From assembly GCF_001457695.1 (NCBI RefSeq), contig NZ_LN831025.1:620001-684000 (forward strand): DNA of 64,000 nucleotides, read 5' to 3'. Origin of the DNA: Campylobacter jejuni. Its GTDB lineage: Bacteria; Campylobacterota; Campylobacteria; Campylobacterales; Campylobacteraceae. A model generated the notes under the pieces. It did no database searches. It worked only from the letters and a program-made list of their open reading frames with translations, and was not told the origin of the DNA. How positions within the stretch are numbered: position 1 is the first letter of the stretch; each line of letters begins with the position of its first letter. Made by a program: the position numbers and the translations under genes. Below are positions 46,827-55,488 of the stretch, in pieces.

Positions 46827-47810
46827 TTATAACCATCCTTTTTTCTTGAAAACAACTAAAGGCAAGATGATAGAAATTACCATCACGCCAAGCACTATGG
46901 GATAAGCATAGTGAAGTTCAAGTTCGGGCATGAATTTAAAATTCATACCATAAACAGTTCCTATTAAAGTAGGTGGCATCATGGCAACAGTTGCAACGGT
47001 GAAAATTTTAATGATTTTATTTTGTTCTATGTTGATTTGGCTGGCTAAAATGGTTTGGATATTATCTAAGATATTAAGTTGCGAAACACTAAATTCAACC
47101 AAAGAATTTAAGTCTTTTAAAACTATAGTGAGATTTTGTTTTATATCTTTATCAATTTTATCGCTTTTTAGCAAAGAAGTCATAGCGCGACGCTTATCAA
47201 ATAAAGAATCTCTTACGCGCATATTAAGCTCTTGCAAACTTGAAATATCCTTTAGCATTTCATCATAACTATATTCATCTTTTTTTTCTAAAACACTTGT
47301 TCTTAAGCGTCTTGCTTCTTTATCTATCCATTCTAGTAAATCCGCATCTTTTTCAACGCGCACTTCAAACATTTTATCAATAATATCAAAACCATCTTCA
47401 AAATTCTTCGGACTAGCTAAAATCCTTGCTTGAATTTCTTCAAAAGTGCTAAATTCGTTATATCTTATAGTAAATAAGATATTTTTAGCTGTAGCAAAAG
47501 TAACAATTTCTGTGCGAAGCTTGATTAAATTCCTATCTTCTTCATCGCTTTTAAGATCTCTTACTAAAAAATGAGCATTGATGGTTATTGTCGCATTATC
47601 TTCCCAATATTTTGCACTAAGCTCTATTTCTTCCCTTTCTTCTTTTGTAGGAAACTCAAGATTAAATTCACTTGATATAAAAGCAATTTCTGCTGCACTT
47701 GGATGAAGTAAATCAATCCATAAAATATTTTGTGGTAGTTCTTGACTATCGAGATTAAAATTGATTCTTTGAACTAAAGCATTTTGAGTTTTGATATAAA
47801 TATAAAGCAT
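46827..47810 (-). CDS. corA: CorA, magnesium/cobalt channel
   Basis: The 327-residue CorA family protein has a long cytoplasmic funnel, then two C-terminal transmembrane helices. The selectivity motif GMN is in [18 protein letters not shown] between them, with [13 protein letters not shown] as the first helix and a positively charged end (VVFKKKGWL). It is likely a pentameric Mg2+ uptake channel. It has its own AAGGAG-like ribosome site. The divergent spacer to the phosphate-regulated operon carries the pho box. Confidence 0.94.
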   Translation of the reverse strand: MLYIYIKTQNALVQRINFNLDSQELPQNILWIDLLHPSAAEIAFISSEFNLEFPTKEEREEIELSAKYWEDNATITINAHFLVRDLKSDEEDRNLIKLRTEIVTFATAKNILFTIRYNEFSTFEEIQARILASPKNFEDGFDIIDKMFEVRVEKDADLLEWIDKEARRLRTSVLEKKDEYSYDEMLKDISSLQELNMRVRDSLFDKRRAMTSLLKSDKIDKDIKQNLTIVLKDLNSLVEFSVSQLNILDNIQTILASQINIEQNKIIKIFTVATVAMMPPTLIGTVYGMNFKFMPELELHYAYPIVLGVMVISIILPLVVFKKKGWL

Positions 47811-47867
47811 GATTGCTCCTTGTTTATGACTTTAAAATTATAACCTTGTTTGCTTAAAAATTAACTT

Positions 47868-47883
47868 GTTTCTAAAATGTTTC
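47868..47883 (+). promoter_or_regulatory. PhosR pho box of the organophosphate operon
   Basis: GTTTCTAAAATGTTTC fits exactly the C. jejuni PhosR consensus as I recall it, GTTTC-N-AAAA-N-GTTTC: two 5-base direct repeats 11 bp apart. It ends 43 nt before the start of the binding-protein gene and would sit at the -35 region, as an activator site should. Confidence 0.85.
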
Positions 47884-47926
47884 TAAAACTCATTAAATTT
47901 CCAAAATATTTTTTGAAAGGAAAAAA

Positions 47927-48973
47927 ATGAGTAAGAAATTTTTCTTAAGTTTAGGTCTTGTTGCCTTATTGTTTTCAAATTCACAAGCTATTGATGAGAA
48001 TTTGATTAAAGCTGTGCAAGCAGAAGGTAGGGTAAATTCTTTAGCTATGCCTGATACTTGGGCAAATTGGAAGGATACTTGGGCAGATCTTAAAAGTCTT
48101 TATGGTATAGAACATAGTGATGCAGATATGAGTTCAGCTCAAGAAATTGCTAAATTTAAAGCCGAAAAGAAAAAAGCAAGCGGTGATATAGGGGATGTAG
48201 GAGCTTCTTTTGGAGAGATAGCGGTTAAACAAGGAGTAGCTCAGCCTTTTAAGACAAGCTATTGGGATCAAATTCCAACTTGGGCTAAAGATAAAGATGG
48301 AAATTGGCTTTTAGCTTATACAGGAACCATAGCTTTTATAGTCAATAAAGATGTAGTAAAAGATATACCTAAAACTTGGCAAGATTTGCTTAAGGGAAAT
48401 TATAAAATTACCGTGGGTGATGTAAGCGTAGCAGCTCAAGCTGTGAGTGCAGTTTTAGCAGCTAATTATGCCTTAGGTGGAGATGAAAAAGATTTAAGTC
48501 CTGCTTTAGCTTTTTTTAATACTTTAGCCAAACAAGGAAGACTTGTAAATAATGATGTAAGTATAGCCAATCTTGAAAAAGGTGAAGTTGAAGTGGGTTT
48601 AGTTTGGGATTTTAATGGTTTAGGCTATAGAGATAAAGTGGGCCAAGATCGTTATGAAGTTTTAATCCCTGCTGATGGTAGTGTTATTTCGGGTTATACA
48701 ACTATTATCAATAAATACGCAAAACATCCAAACGCAGCTAAATTAGCCCGTGAGTTTATACTTTCTGATAAAGGACAAATCAATCTAGCAAAAGGTTATG
48801 CAAGGCCAATAAGAATTGATCATATTACCTTGCCAAATGATATAAAAGCTAAACTTTTACCAAGTGAGCAATACAAAAATGCAAGAGCAATCAAAGATCA
48901 AAAAGCTTGGGAAAAAAGTGCTAAAGAATTGCCACAACTTTGGCAAGAAAAAGTTATAGTGGATATGAAATAA
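47927..48973 (+). CDS. Periplasmic substrate-binding protein of an organophosphate ABC transporter
   Basis: The 348-residue precursor has a Sec signal (about residues 1-21, cut after SQA). The mature protein is of the type 6 solute-binding class related to iron, phosphonate and sugar-phosphate binders (DIGDVGASFGEIAVKQGV, KTWQDLLKGNYKITVGD, VGLVWDFNGLGYRDK). It heads the operon behind a PhosR pho box, with two permeases, an ATPase and phosphoester-cleaving enzymes downstream. The ligand is therefore probably a phosphate ester or phosphonate; which one is not clear. Confidence 0.88.
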   Translation: MSKKFFLSLGLVALLFSNSQAIDENLIKAVQAEGRVNSLAMPDTWANWKDTWADLKSLYGIEHSDADMSSAQEIAKFKAEKKKASGDIGDVGASFGEIAVKQGVAQPFKTSYWDQIPTWAKDKDGNWLLAYTGTIAFIVNKDVVKDIPKTWQDLLKGNYKITVGDVSVAAQAVSAVLAANYALGGDEKDLSPALAFFNTLAKQGRLVNNDVSIANLEKGEVEVGLVWDFNGLGYRDKVGQDRYEVLIPADGSVISGYTTIINKYAKHPNAAKLAREFILSDKGQINLAKGYARPIRIDHITLPNDIKAKLLPSEQYKNARAIKDQKAWEKSAKELPQLWQEKVIVDMK

Positions 48974-48983
48974 AGGAGATTGG

Positions 48984-50308
48984 ATGAAAAAGGTTATTTT
49001 AACAAGTGCTATGCTTTGCAGTGTTTTATTTGGAGTTCAAGAGTATGAGGCCAATTTAGCAGGGCATATTATCATAGATTCTAAAAGTACAGTAAAACCT
49101 CCTAAGGATGCTCCTGATTTTTTTAAAACTTATGGGAAATTTGCAAATATCACTAGAGAAGAAAAAATTGGAACTTTTAAATCCAAGGGAAACAGGGAAA
49201 CAGATTTTTATTTACCTTTTAAAAATCAACCTATACAAGGACATAGTGGGATAAAATATATTCCAAAAAAAGATGTTTTTTGGGTGATTAGTGATAATGG
49301 CTTGGGTAAAAAGTATAATTCTTATGATGCTATGCTTTATGCTCACGAGTTTAAATTTGATTTTAAAAACTCAAAATACGAACTTTTAAAAACAGTTTTT
49401 TTAAAGATAGTGATAAAAGATACCCCTATCCTATAACCACCGAAACAACTAAAGAGAGGTATTTAAGTGGGGCTGATTTTGATACTGAGAGTATACAGGT
49501 TATCAATGATGAATTTTATATAGGTGATGAATTTGGTCCTTATTTGCTTCATTTTGATAAGAATGGGAATTTAAAAGAAGTTTTTGATGTGTATGTGGAG
49601 GGTAAAAAACTTATTTCTCCTGATAATCCAAGTTTAAAATTTAGCGATAAGCCTGATGGAGAAAATGAGAAATTTAATATCAAGCGTTCTAAAGGCTTTG
49701 AAGCTATGGCAAGCTCTAAAGATGGTTCTAAACTTTATTTGCTTTTAGAAGGAAGCATTTATAATAACAACGCTTATGAGAATGAAAAAGGTAAAGAATA
49801 TCTAAGAATCATAGAATTTGATGTAAAAAATAAAAAATTCACCGGAAAACTTAATAAATATTTCTTAGAAGATAAAAGCCATTCCATAGGTGATTTTAAT
49901 ATGATAGATGATAAATACGGCATCATCATAGAAAGAGATCAAAAAGAAGGCGCTAAAGATAAAGCTTGCAAAGAAGATGAAGATACTAAGCATTGTTTTA
50001 ATAATGTAGCTCAATTTAAAAGAATTTATAAGGTTAAATTAGATGATAAAACCCATGAAGCTCAAAAAATTTCTTATATAGATCTTTTAAATATTAAAGA
50101 TAGAAATAAAATTTCTAAAAAGCCTTTGGTAAATGATAAATTTGTTTTTCCTTTTGAAACCATAGAAGGTGTGGATATAGTAGATGACTCTCACATAGTC
50201 GTAGAAAACGACAATAACTTTCCTTATTCTTCAAGCAGAGAACCTAATAAAACTGATGATAATGAGTTTATTTTACTTGAAGTAAAAGATTTTTTAAAGA
50301 GTAAATGA
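48984..50308 (+). pseudogene. Phytase-like esterase, frameshifted at a T7 run
   Basis: The first part reads from a signal peptide (KKVILTSAMLCSVLFGVQE) to a premature stop at 49436. Adding one T to the T7 run at 49396-49402 continues the frame as FFKDSDKRYPYPITTETTKE, then through FYIGDEFGPYLLHFDKNGNL to a stop at 50308, giving a protein of about 440 residues. Features such as GHSGIKYIPKKDVFWVISDNG, MASSKDGSKLYLLLEGS, and GVDIVDDSHIVVENDNNF identify the esterase-like domain of the phytase family, a beta-propeller that cleaves phosphate esters. The gene lies between the binding protein and the hydrolase, ten bases after the former. It is probably inactive here, or possibly switchable. Confidence 0.85.
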
Positions 50309-51114
50309 TATCCAAAGTTATTTTAGTTGTGCTTGATGGCTTAAATTGTAAAAGCGCTAGTATAAATATGGGATATTTAAATGCGCTTTGCAAAGAGAAT
50401 TTGGGCAAATTTTATTCTTTAGAATGCGAACTTCCTAGTATGTCTCGTCCTTTATACGAGTGCTTATTAACAGGCGTAAAGCCTGTTTTAAGTGGGATAA
50501 TTAATAATAAATTGAGTTTTTCAAAACAAACAAGCATTTTTGACCTTTGCAAAGAACAAGGCTTAAAAGCTGGAGGCGCAGCTTATCATTGGGTTTTTGA
50601 GCTTTATAATAAAAAAGAATTTATTCCTTCTTTACATCGCCATATAGAAGATGAAAATTTAACTTTGCCTTATGGACATTTTTATTATGAAGATGATTAT
50701 TTAGATTCTCATTTATTTGCAGATGGGGAGCATTTAAGAAACAAATATAATCTAGATTTTACTCTTATACACTCTATGAATATAGATGATGCAGGACATA
50801 AATTTGGCTCACACTCTATTGAGTATGCTAATAAAACCAAAAAAGTTGATATTTTGATTTCTGAGTATTTGCCTACTTGGTTAGAACAAGGTATTAATGT
50901 AATCATCACAAGCGATCATGGTATGACAGAGGGTAAAAGTCATGGAGGCTTAAGCGAAGATGAAATTTTAGTGCCTTTTTTCACTTTTGGTAGTGCTTTT
51001 TCGTATGAAAATGCCAAGATAAAACAGGATGAAATTTGTGGCAGTATCTGTGAAATTTTAGGACTTAAACACGATAAGAGATATAATGATGAAATTTTAA
51101 AGGCCAAAAAATGA
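50305..51114 (+). CDS. Alkaline-phosphatase-fold phosphodiesterase/phosphatase
   Basis: This 269-residue metal-dependent enzyme has ILVVLDGLNC (Asp11, metal ligand), the nucleophile region ELPSMSRPLYECLLTG (Ser45 or Ser47 in place of the usual Thr), INNDDAGHKFG-type ligands as NIDDAGHKFGSHS, and ITSDHGMTEGKSHGG. There is no signal peptide, so it works in the cytoplasm, presumably on the imported phosphoester. It overlaps both neighbours by 4 nt, so it is translationally coupled. Similar to nucleotide pyrophosphatase/phosphodiesterase and phosphonoacetate hydrolase families. Confidence 0.88.
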   Translation: MISKVILVVLDGLNCKSASINMGYLNALCKENLGKFYSLECELPSMSRPLYECLLTGVKPVLSGIINNKLSFSKQTSIFDLCKEQGLKAGGAAYHWVFELYNKKEFIPSLHRHIEDENLTLPYGHFYYEDDYLDSHLFADGEHLRNKYNLDFTLIHSMNIDDAGHKFGSHSIEYANKTKKVDILISEYLPTWLEQGINVIITSDHGMTEGKSHGGLSEDEILVPFFTFGSAFSYENAKIKQDEICGSICEILGLKHDKRYNDEILKAKK

Positions 51115-51988
51115 AAGAAAAATTTCTAGCATTTTTAAGTATTTTACCTTTTTTTATAGTTTTTACTTTTTTTATGATAGCACCTTTGATTTGGATTGTT
51201 TTTAATGCTTTTTATATAGAAGAGGATGAAATTTATTCTTTAGCCAATTTTATACATATTTTTGAGTCCAAATTCTATCTACAAAGCATTATAAATTCTT
51301 TACAAATCAGTTTTATTTCTAGTATTTTTGGACTTTTAATAGGGCTTTTGGCGAGCTATTCTTTATTTGTTTTAGCTCCATCAAAAATATGTAAATTTCT
51401 TTTTTCTTTAAATACCATGATAAGTAATTTTTCAGGAGTTCCTTTAGCTTTTGCTTTCATTATAGTTCTTGGAAGCAATGGTGTAGTTAATGTGTTTTTG
51501 AAAAATTTAGGCATAGAGCCTTTTGTTAGTGTTTATGCTAATTTCGGGGTAAATATTGTTTATGTGTATTTTCAAATTCCTTTGGCAATCTTGCTTTTGC
51601 TTTCCAGCTTTTAAAAGTCTTGAAAATTCACATTTAAATGCTTGTAAAATGTTAGGTGGAGGCAATTTTTTATATTGGTTAAAAATAGCTTTGCCTTTGC
51701 TCGCTCCTGCTTTGTTTGGTGTTTTTGTGATTTTATTTGCCAATGCTTTTGGAGCTTATGCGACTATTTATACTTTAAGTTCGGGAAATTTTAATGTCGC
51801 TCCTGTAAGAATCGCTGCTTTAATCGCAGGCGATATCAATCTTGATCCTTATATGGCTAGTGCTTTAAGTATCATTATAACTATTATCATGCTTGTTGTT
51901 ACCTTTATAGCCAATTTCCTTTATCATGCTTGTTGTTACCTTTATAGCCAATTTCCTTTCTAAAAAATATAATTTTAAGGTGCTTTAA
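51111..51988 (+). pseudogene. ABC transporter permease 1, broken by a frameshift and a 37-bp duplication
   Basis: The N-terminal part (SILPFFIVFTFFMIAPLIWI onward) ends early at 51614. Removing one T at 51601-51603 joins PLAILLLL to PAFKSLENSHLNACKMLG, the cytoplasmic EAA-type loop that contacts the ATPase. A second fault is a 37-bp tandem duplication at 51884-51957, which replaces the natural end FLSKKYNFKVL (stop at 51986-51988) with LYHACCYLYSQFPF (stop at 51961). Undamaged, it would be a six-helix permease of 292 residues, one base before permease 2. Two independent faults make it a pseudogene. Confidence 0.88.
51884..51957 (+). repeat. Perfect 37-bp tandem duplication
   Basis: 51884-51920 and 51921-51957 are identical (TTATCATGCTTGTTGTTACC and on to AATTTCCT). 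Since 37 is not a multiple of three, it shifts the reading frame at the 3' end of permease 1. Confidence 0.95.
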
Positions 51989-52768
51989 ATGAATGAAAAT
52001 TTGAGTTTAAAAGCTAAAATTTATCATTATGCAGTTTTGTTTTTGGTTTTTTTGTTTTTAGCTTTGCCTTTAATGGCTACTTTTTTATATTCTATTTCCA
52101 CTTCTTGGGGTGTAAGTGTTTTGCCTGATGATCTTACGCTTAAATGGTATCAAGAACTTTTTCATGACGAAAGATTTTTACTTGCTCTTTGGCATTCTTT
52201 GCTTGTTTGTGTGGGTAGTATTTTACTTTCTGTGATTCTTGTTTTTCCTTTGGTTTTTGTGTTAAATTATTATTTTTTAAAATTAAAAGCCTTTGTAAAT
52301 ATACTTATTATCATGCCTTTTGCCGTACCTCCTATAGTTAGCTGTGTGGGGCTTTTGCAACTTTATGCTGACAATATAGGAGGCACAGCTTGGATACTCA
52401 TTTTTACTTATTTTACTATAGCTTTACCTTTTATATATAGGGCTTTAGATAATGCTATATCTAATGTCAATTTAAATGAACTCATCGCATCTAATGCTAT
52501 GCTTGGAGGTTCTTTAATGGGAGCGATTTTTAAACTTGTCTTGCCTAACTTAAGAAATGGAATTTTGGTGGCAGTTTTTTTAAGTTTTTCTTTTTTAATA
52601 GGCGAATTTTTATACGCAAATATTCTTGTAGGAAGTGCTTATGAGACTTTGCAAGTTTATCTTTATAATATTAAAAATCAAAGTGGGCATTATTCTAGTG
52701 CTTTGGTAATAGTTTATTTTGTGTTAATTTTTATAACAACTTTTATAGCTAGTTTGATTAAGGAGTGA
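51989..52768 (+). CDS. ABC transporter permease 2
   Basis: This 259-residue inner-membrane protein has about six transmembrane helices (YHYAVLFLVFLFLALPLMAT, then LLVCVGSILLSVILVFPLVF, and LIIMPFAVPPIVSCVGLLQL). The cytoplasmic coupling loop is LNELIASNAMLGGSLMGAIF. It starts one base after the undamaged end of permease 1, with AAGG nearby. It is intact, but its partner permease is broken, so the transporter is likely non-functional unless it can work as a homodimer. Confidence 0.9.
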   Translation: MNENLSLKAKIYHYAVLFLVFLFLALPLMATFLYSISTSWGVSVLPDDLTLKWYQELFHDERFLLALWHSLLVCVGSILLSVILVFPLVFVLNYYFLKLKAFVNILIIMPFAVPPIVSCVGLLQLYADNIGGTAWILIFTYFTIALPFIYRALDNAISNVNLNELIASNAMLGGSLMGAIFKLVLPNLRNGILVAVFLSFSFLIGEFLYANILVGSAYETLQVYLYNIKNQSGHYSSALVIVYFVLIFITTFIASLIKE

Positions 52769-52771
52769 AAA

Positions 52772-53761
52772 ATGGCTTATTTAAAGATTAAAAATTTTAA
52801 AAAAGCTTATGGGGATAAAATTATTTTCGAAGATATTGATTTTAGTGCTAAAAAGGGTGAGTTTATAACCCTTTTAGGTCTAAGTGGCTGTGGAAAATCC
52901 ACTCTTTTAAGGTGTATAGCAGGGCTTAGCCAAATTAATGGAGGAAAAATTTCTTTAAATGATAAAGATCTTACCAAATTAAGTCCTCAAAAAAGAAATA
53001 TAGGTATGGTTTTTCAAAATTACGCTTTTTTTCCAAATCTTAATGTTTTTGAAAATGTAGCTTTTGGTTTAAAGATCAAAAAAATGGATAAAAAGGACAT
53101 AGAAAAAAGAGTGAAAAAAATGTTAAAACTCGTCGAGCTTGAAGAATACGCTAAAACTTATCCACATAAGCTTTCAGGCGGACAAATGCAAAGAGTGGCT
53201 TTAGCAAGATCTTTGGTGACTAAACCTGATTTACTTTTACTTGATGAGCCTTTATCGGCACTTGATGCTAAAATTCGTAAGCATTTAAGGGTGCAAATTA
53301 AAGAAATTCAAAAAGAACTTGAACTCACCACTATTTTTGTAACGCACGATCAAGAAGAAGCTTTAGAGTTATCCGATACGATTATTTTAATGAATGAGGG
53401 TAAAATCATACAAAATTCCAACGCAAATAATCTTTATCTTTTACCAGAATCTCATTTTGTGGCTAGCTTTATAGGAAATTACAATATTTTAAGCCCTAAA
53501 GAGCTTGATAGCTTGGGTTTAAAACACGATTTTAAAAAAGATATAGCCTTACGTCCTGAAACCATAGAAATTTCTAACGAAGGCTTAGAGGCTAAGATCA
53601 AAGAAAAATCATTGTTAGGCAATATCATACGCTATAGGGTTAGAGTGCAAGAAATTGAATTTAAGGTAGATACTTTAAATTTTAGCACTCATAGTACTTA
53701 TGAAGCAGGTGATAAAATCGCTTTAAAATTCAATCTTTCTTTAGCAAAAGAGTTAAAATGA
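52772..53761 (+). CDS. ABC transporter ATP-binding protein
   Basis: The 329-residue ATPase has Walker A LGLSGCGKSTLLR (about residues 36-47), the Q-loop VFQNYAFFPNLNVF, the signature KLSGGQMQRVALARS, Walker B LLLLDEPLSALD, and the switch His in TIFVTHDQEEALELS. A C-terminal TOBE-like domain (about residues 240-329, DIALRPETIEISNE) is present, as in the CysA/PotA/FbpC group. It follows permease 2 after three bases and overlaps the HAD gene by 4 nt. Confidence 0.94.
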   Translation: MAYLKIKNFKKAYGDKIIFEDIDFSAKKGEFITLLGLSGCGKSTLLRCIAGLSQINGGKISLNDKDLTKLSPQKRNIGMVFQNYAFFPNLNVFENVAFGLKIKKMDKKDIEKRVKKMLKLVELEEYAKTYPHKLSGGQMQRVALARSLVTKPDLLLLDEPLSALDAKIRKHLRVQIKEIQKELELTTIFVTHDQEEALELSDTIILMNEGKIIQNSNANNLYLLPESHFVASFIGNYNILSPKELDSLGLKHDFKKDIALRPETIEISNEGLEAKIKEKSLLGNIIRYRVRVQEIEFKVDTLNFSTHSTYEAGDKIALKFNLSLAKELK

Positions 53762-54395
53762 AACTTGTTTTATTTGATTTAGATGATACTTTAATACAAG
53801 GCGATAGTGCTAAACTTTGGCTTAAATTTTGTGTTGAAAAAGGTTTTTTACCTCAAGAATATTTAGAAAAAATCGTTTTTTATCAAAAACAATATCAAGA
53901 AAAAAAGCTCGATATGGATGAATTTATGACTTTTTTCTTCAAAGCGTTAAGGGTAAAAATGAAGATAGAATTTCATCTTTAGTAGATGAATTTATAAAAA
54001 TTTATATAAAACCTTATGAAAAAGCTAAAGAACTTATAATCAAATATCAAGATCAGAGGTGTATTATAATTTCAGCTACGGCTGAATTTTTAGTTAGAAA
54101 AATCGCCTCTTTTTTGGGAGTGAGAGAAAGCATAGCCATAAAATGCGAGCGTGTGGGTGATAAATTTAGTGGAAAAGCTTATGGGATTTATAGCTTTAAG
54201 GAAGGCAAGGTTTTAAGACTTAAGGAATATTTGGGTAAAGATTATGAAAAATGGATGAAAGATTCTTATTTTTTTAGTGATTCTATCAATGATTTACCTT
54301 TACTAGAGTCTGTTAGCAAAGCCTTTGTATGTAATGGTGATGAAAAAATTTTAAAAATTGCAAAAGAGAGAAAATATGAAATTTTAACTTTTTAA
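53758..54395 (+). pseudogene. HAD-superfamily phosphatase (SerB-like), frameshifted
   Basis: The start KLVLFDLDDTLIQGDSAKLW holds the catalytic DxDxT motif. The frame breaks near 53947-53953: adding one base in TTAAGGG gives ALKGKNEDRISSLVDEFI and continues through IIISATAEFLVRKIASFLGV (motif II) and SYFFSDSINDLPLLESV (motif IV) to a stop at 54395, about 212 residues. The family dephosphorylates small metabolites such as phosphoserine or glycerol phosphate, a fitting last step for imported organophosphate. It is the final gene of the operon and starts inside the ATPase gene. Confidence 0.85.
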
Positions 54396-54398
54396 GCT

Positions 54399-54422
54399 AT
54401 AAGCGTGAATTTTCACGCTTAT
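54399..54422. terminator. Hairpin between the HAD gene and hisJ
   Basis: Stem ATAAGCGTGA / TCACGCTTAT (10 bp) with a four-base loop between two converging genes. There is no strong U-tract on either side, though the minus strand side is AT-rich. Confidence 0.65.
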
Positions 54423-55174
54423 TCTAATTCATATTTTTTAATTAAAGTATCATAAAATCCATCAGTTTTTGCTTCATCTATGCCTTTGTTAAATATTTCA
54501 ATAATATCTTTTTGTTTATTTTTATCAAAAGCAAAACTAAAGCCTTCTCCTCCATCTGTTTCTTGGTAGAAACTTACCAATTCTGGATTTTCAGCTAAAA
54601 AACCTTTAGCAGTATCTTGATCAGCTACAATAGCATCGATTTTGTTGTTTTTTAGTGCTAAAACAGCTATGTTTAAATCTTTATTGCTTTGTACTTGTGC
54701 ATTTTTGATAGCTTTTGCAGTATTTTCTTGTAAAGTTCCTAATTGAACTCCTATTTTTTTACCTTCTAAATCATTTTTTGTTTGAAGAGAGTCGTTGTTT
54801 TTTAGCTTAAGATAAAGATTTTTACTCATATAGTAAGGTTTGGTAAAATCAACACTTTGTCTTCTTTCATCAGTTGCGCTCATAGCTGAGGCAATCATAT
54901 CGATTTTGCCAGCTTTTAAAGCAGGAATCAATCCATCGAAATTGGTTTCAACCCAAACAATTTTAATACCATTTTTTTTGGCAATCTCTTCAACCAAATC
55001 AGTATCAAAACCTGTAAGTTTTGAGTTTTCTTTATAATTAAAAGGTTTATAATTTGGAGCAGTTCCAACCTTTAATTCTACACTTGCATTTGATTCTTTA
55101 TTTTTAGAATCACTACAAGCACCTAAAAATAAACCAACTAAAGCAACTAGAGCAATGCTTAATATTTTTTTCAT
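54419..55174 (-). CDS. hisJ: HisJ/CjaC, amino-acid-binding lipoprotein
   Basis: This 251-residue precursor of an ABC binding protein has a lipobox LGAC (Cys20). The mature part is of the polar amino acid family 3 type: VGTAPNYKPFNYKENSKLTG, FDTDLVEEIAKKNGIKIVWV, DGLIPALKAGKIDMIASAMS, TDERRQSVDFTKPYY and GKKIGVQLGTLQENTA. In C. jejuni this is CjaC, a surface-exposed immunodominant antigen that binds histidine. Monocistronic, with a clear -10 box and AAAGGA upstream. No permease genes are adjacent. Confidence 0.93.
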   Translation of the reverse strand: MKKILSIALVALVGLFLGACSDSKNKESNASVELKVGTAPNYKPFNYKENSKLTGFDTDLVEEIAKKNGIKIVWVETNFDGLIPALKAGKIDMIASAMSATDERRQSVDFTKPYYMSKNLYLKLKNNDSLQTKNDLEGKKIGVQLGTLQENTAKAIKNAQVQSNKDLNIAVLALKNNKIDAIVADQDTAKGFLAENPELVSFYQETDGGEGFSFAFDKNKQKDIIEIFNKGIDEAKTDGFYDTLIKKYELE

Positions 55175-55488
55175 TTTTTTCCTTTGATATAAAATGTTTT
55201 AAAATTATACTTATTTTAAATTTATATTTAATTAAGTCTGGATCAATTTTTAGAAAAGTTATATTAATGTTGTGCTTTCAGATAATATTTAAATAATTAT
55301 AAAAGTATTTTTTTAATATTTAAAATAAAATTTTATTTAATAATATATTAATATAAAATTTGTTAAATTTTCATTAAATTTAAATATTGAAAAATAAAAT
55401 ATCAAATTAATATTTTATAATCAACTCAGGACATACGGGATAGTGTTGCAAATAATCAATTTGCGATAAATCAAAAGGTTTTATTTTA
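55175..55488. other. AT-rich divergent spacer between hisJ and the exported-protein pseudogene
   Basis: About 310 bases of over 85% AT. It holds the hisJ promoter (55204-55209) on the minus strand and a plus-strand TATAAT (55416-55421) about 68 nt upstream of the pseudogene start. The only GC-richer segment is CAACTCAGGACATACGGGA at 55422-55440, at or just after the expected transcription start. No coding potential seen. Confidence 0.7.
55204..55209 (-). promoter_or_regulatory. Sigma-70 -10 box of hisJ
   Basis: TATAAT on the minus strand in AGTATAATTTT, 30 nt upstream of the start. Confidence 0.6.

Noticed and set aside
51884-51957. Possible CRISPR-like repeat pair
   Set aside because: The two 37-bp copies are directly adjacent with no spacer and lie inside a permease gene, so this is a tandem duplication. 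No CRISPR array or cas gene is visible in the window.
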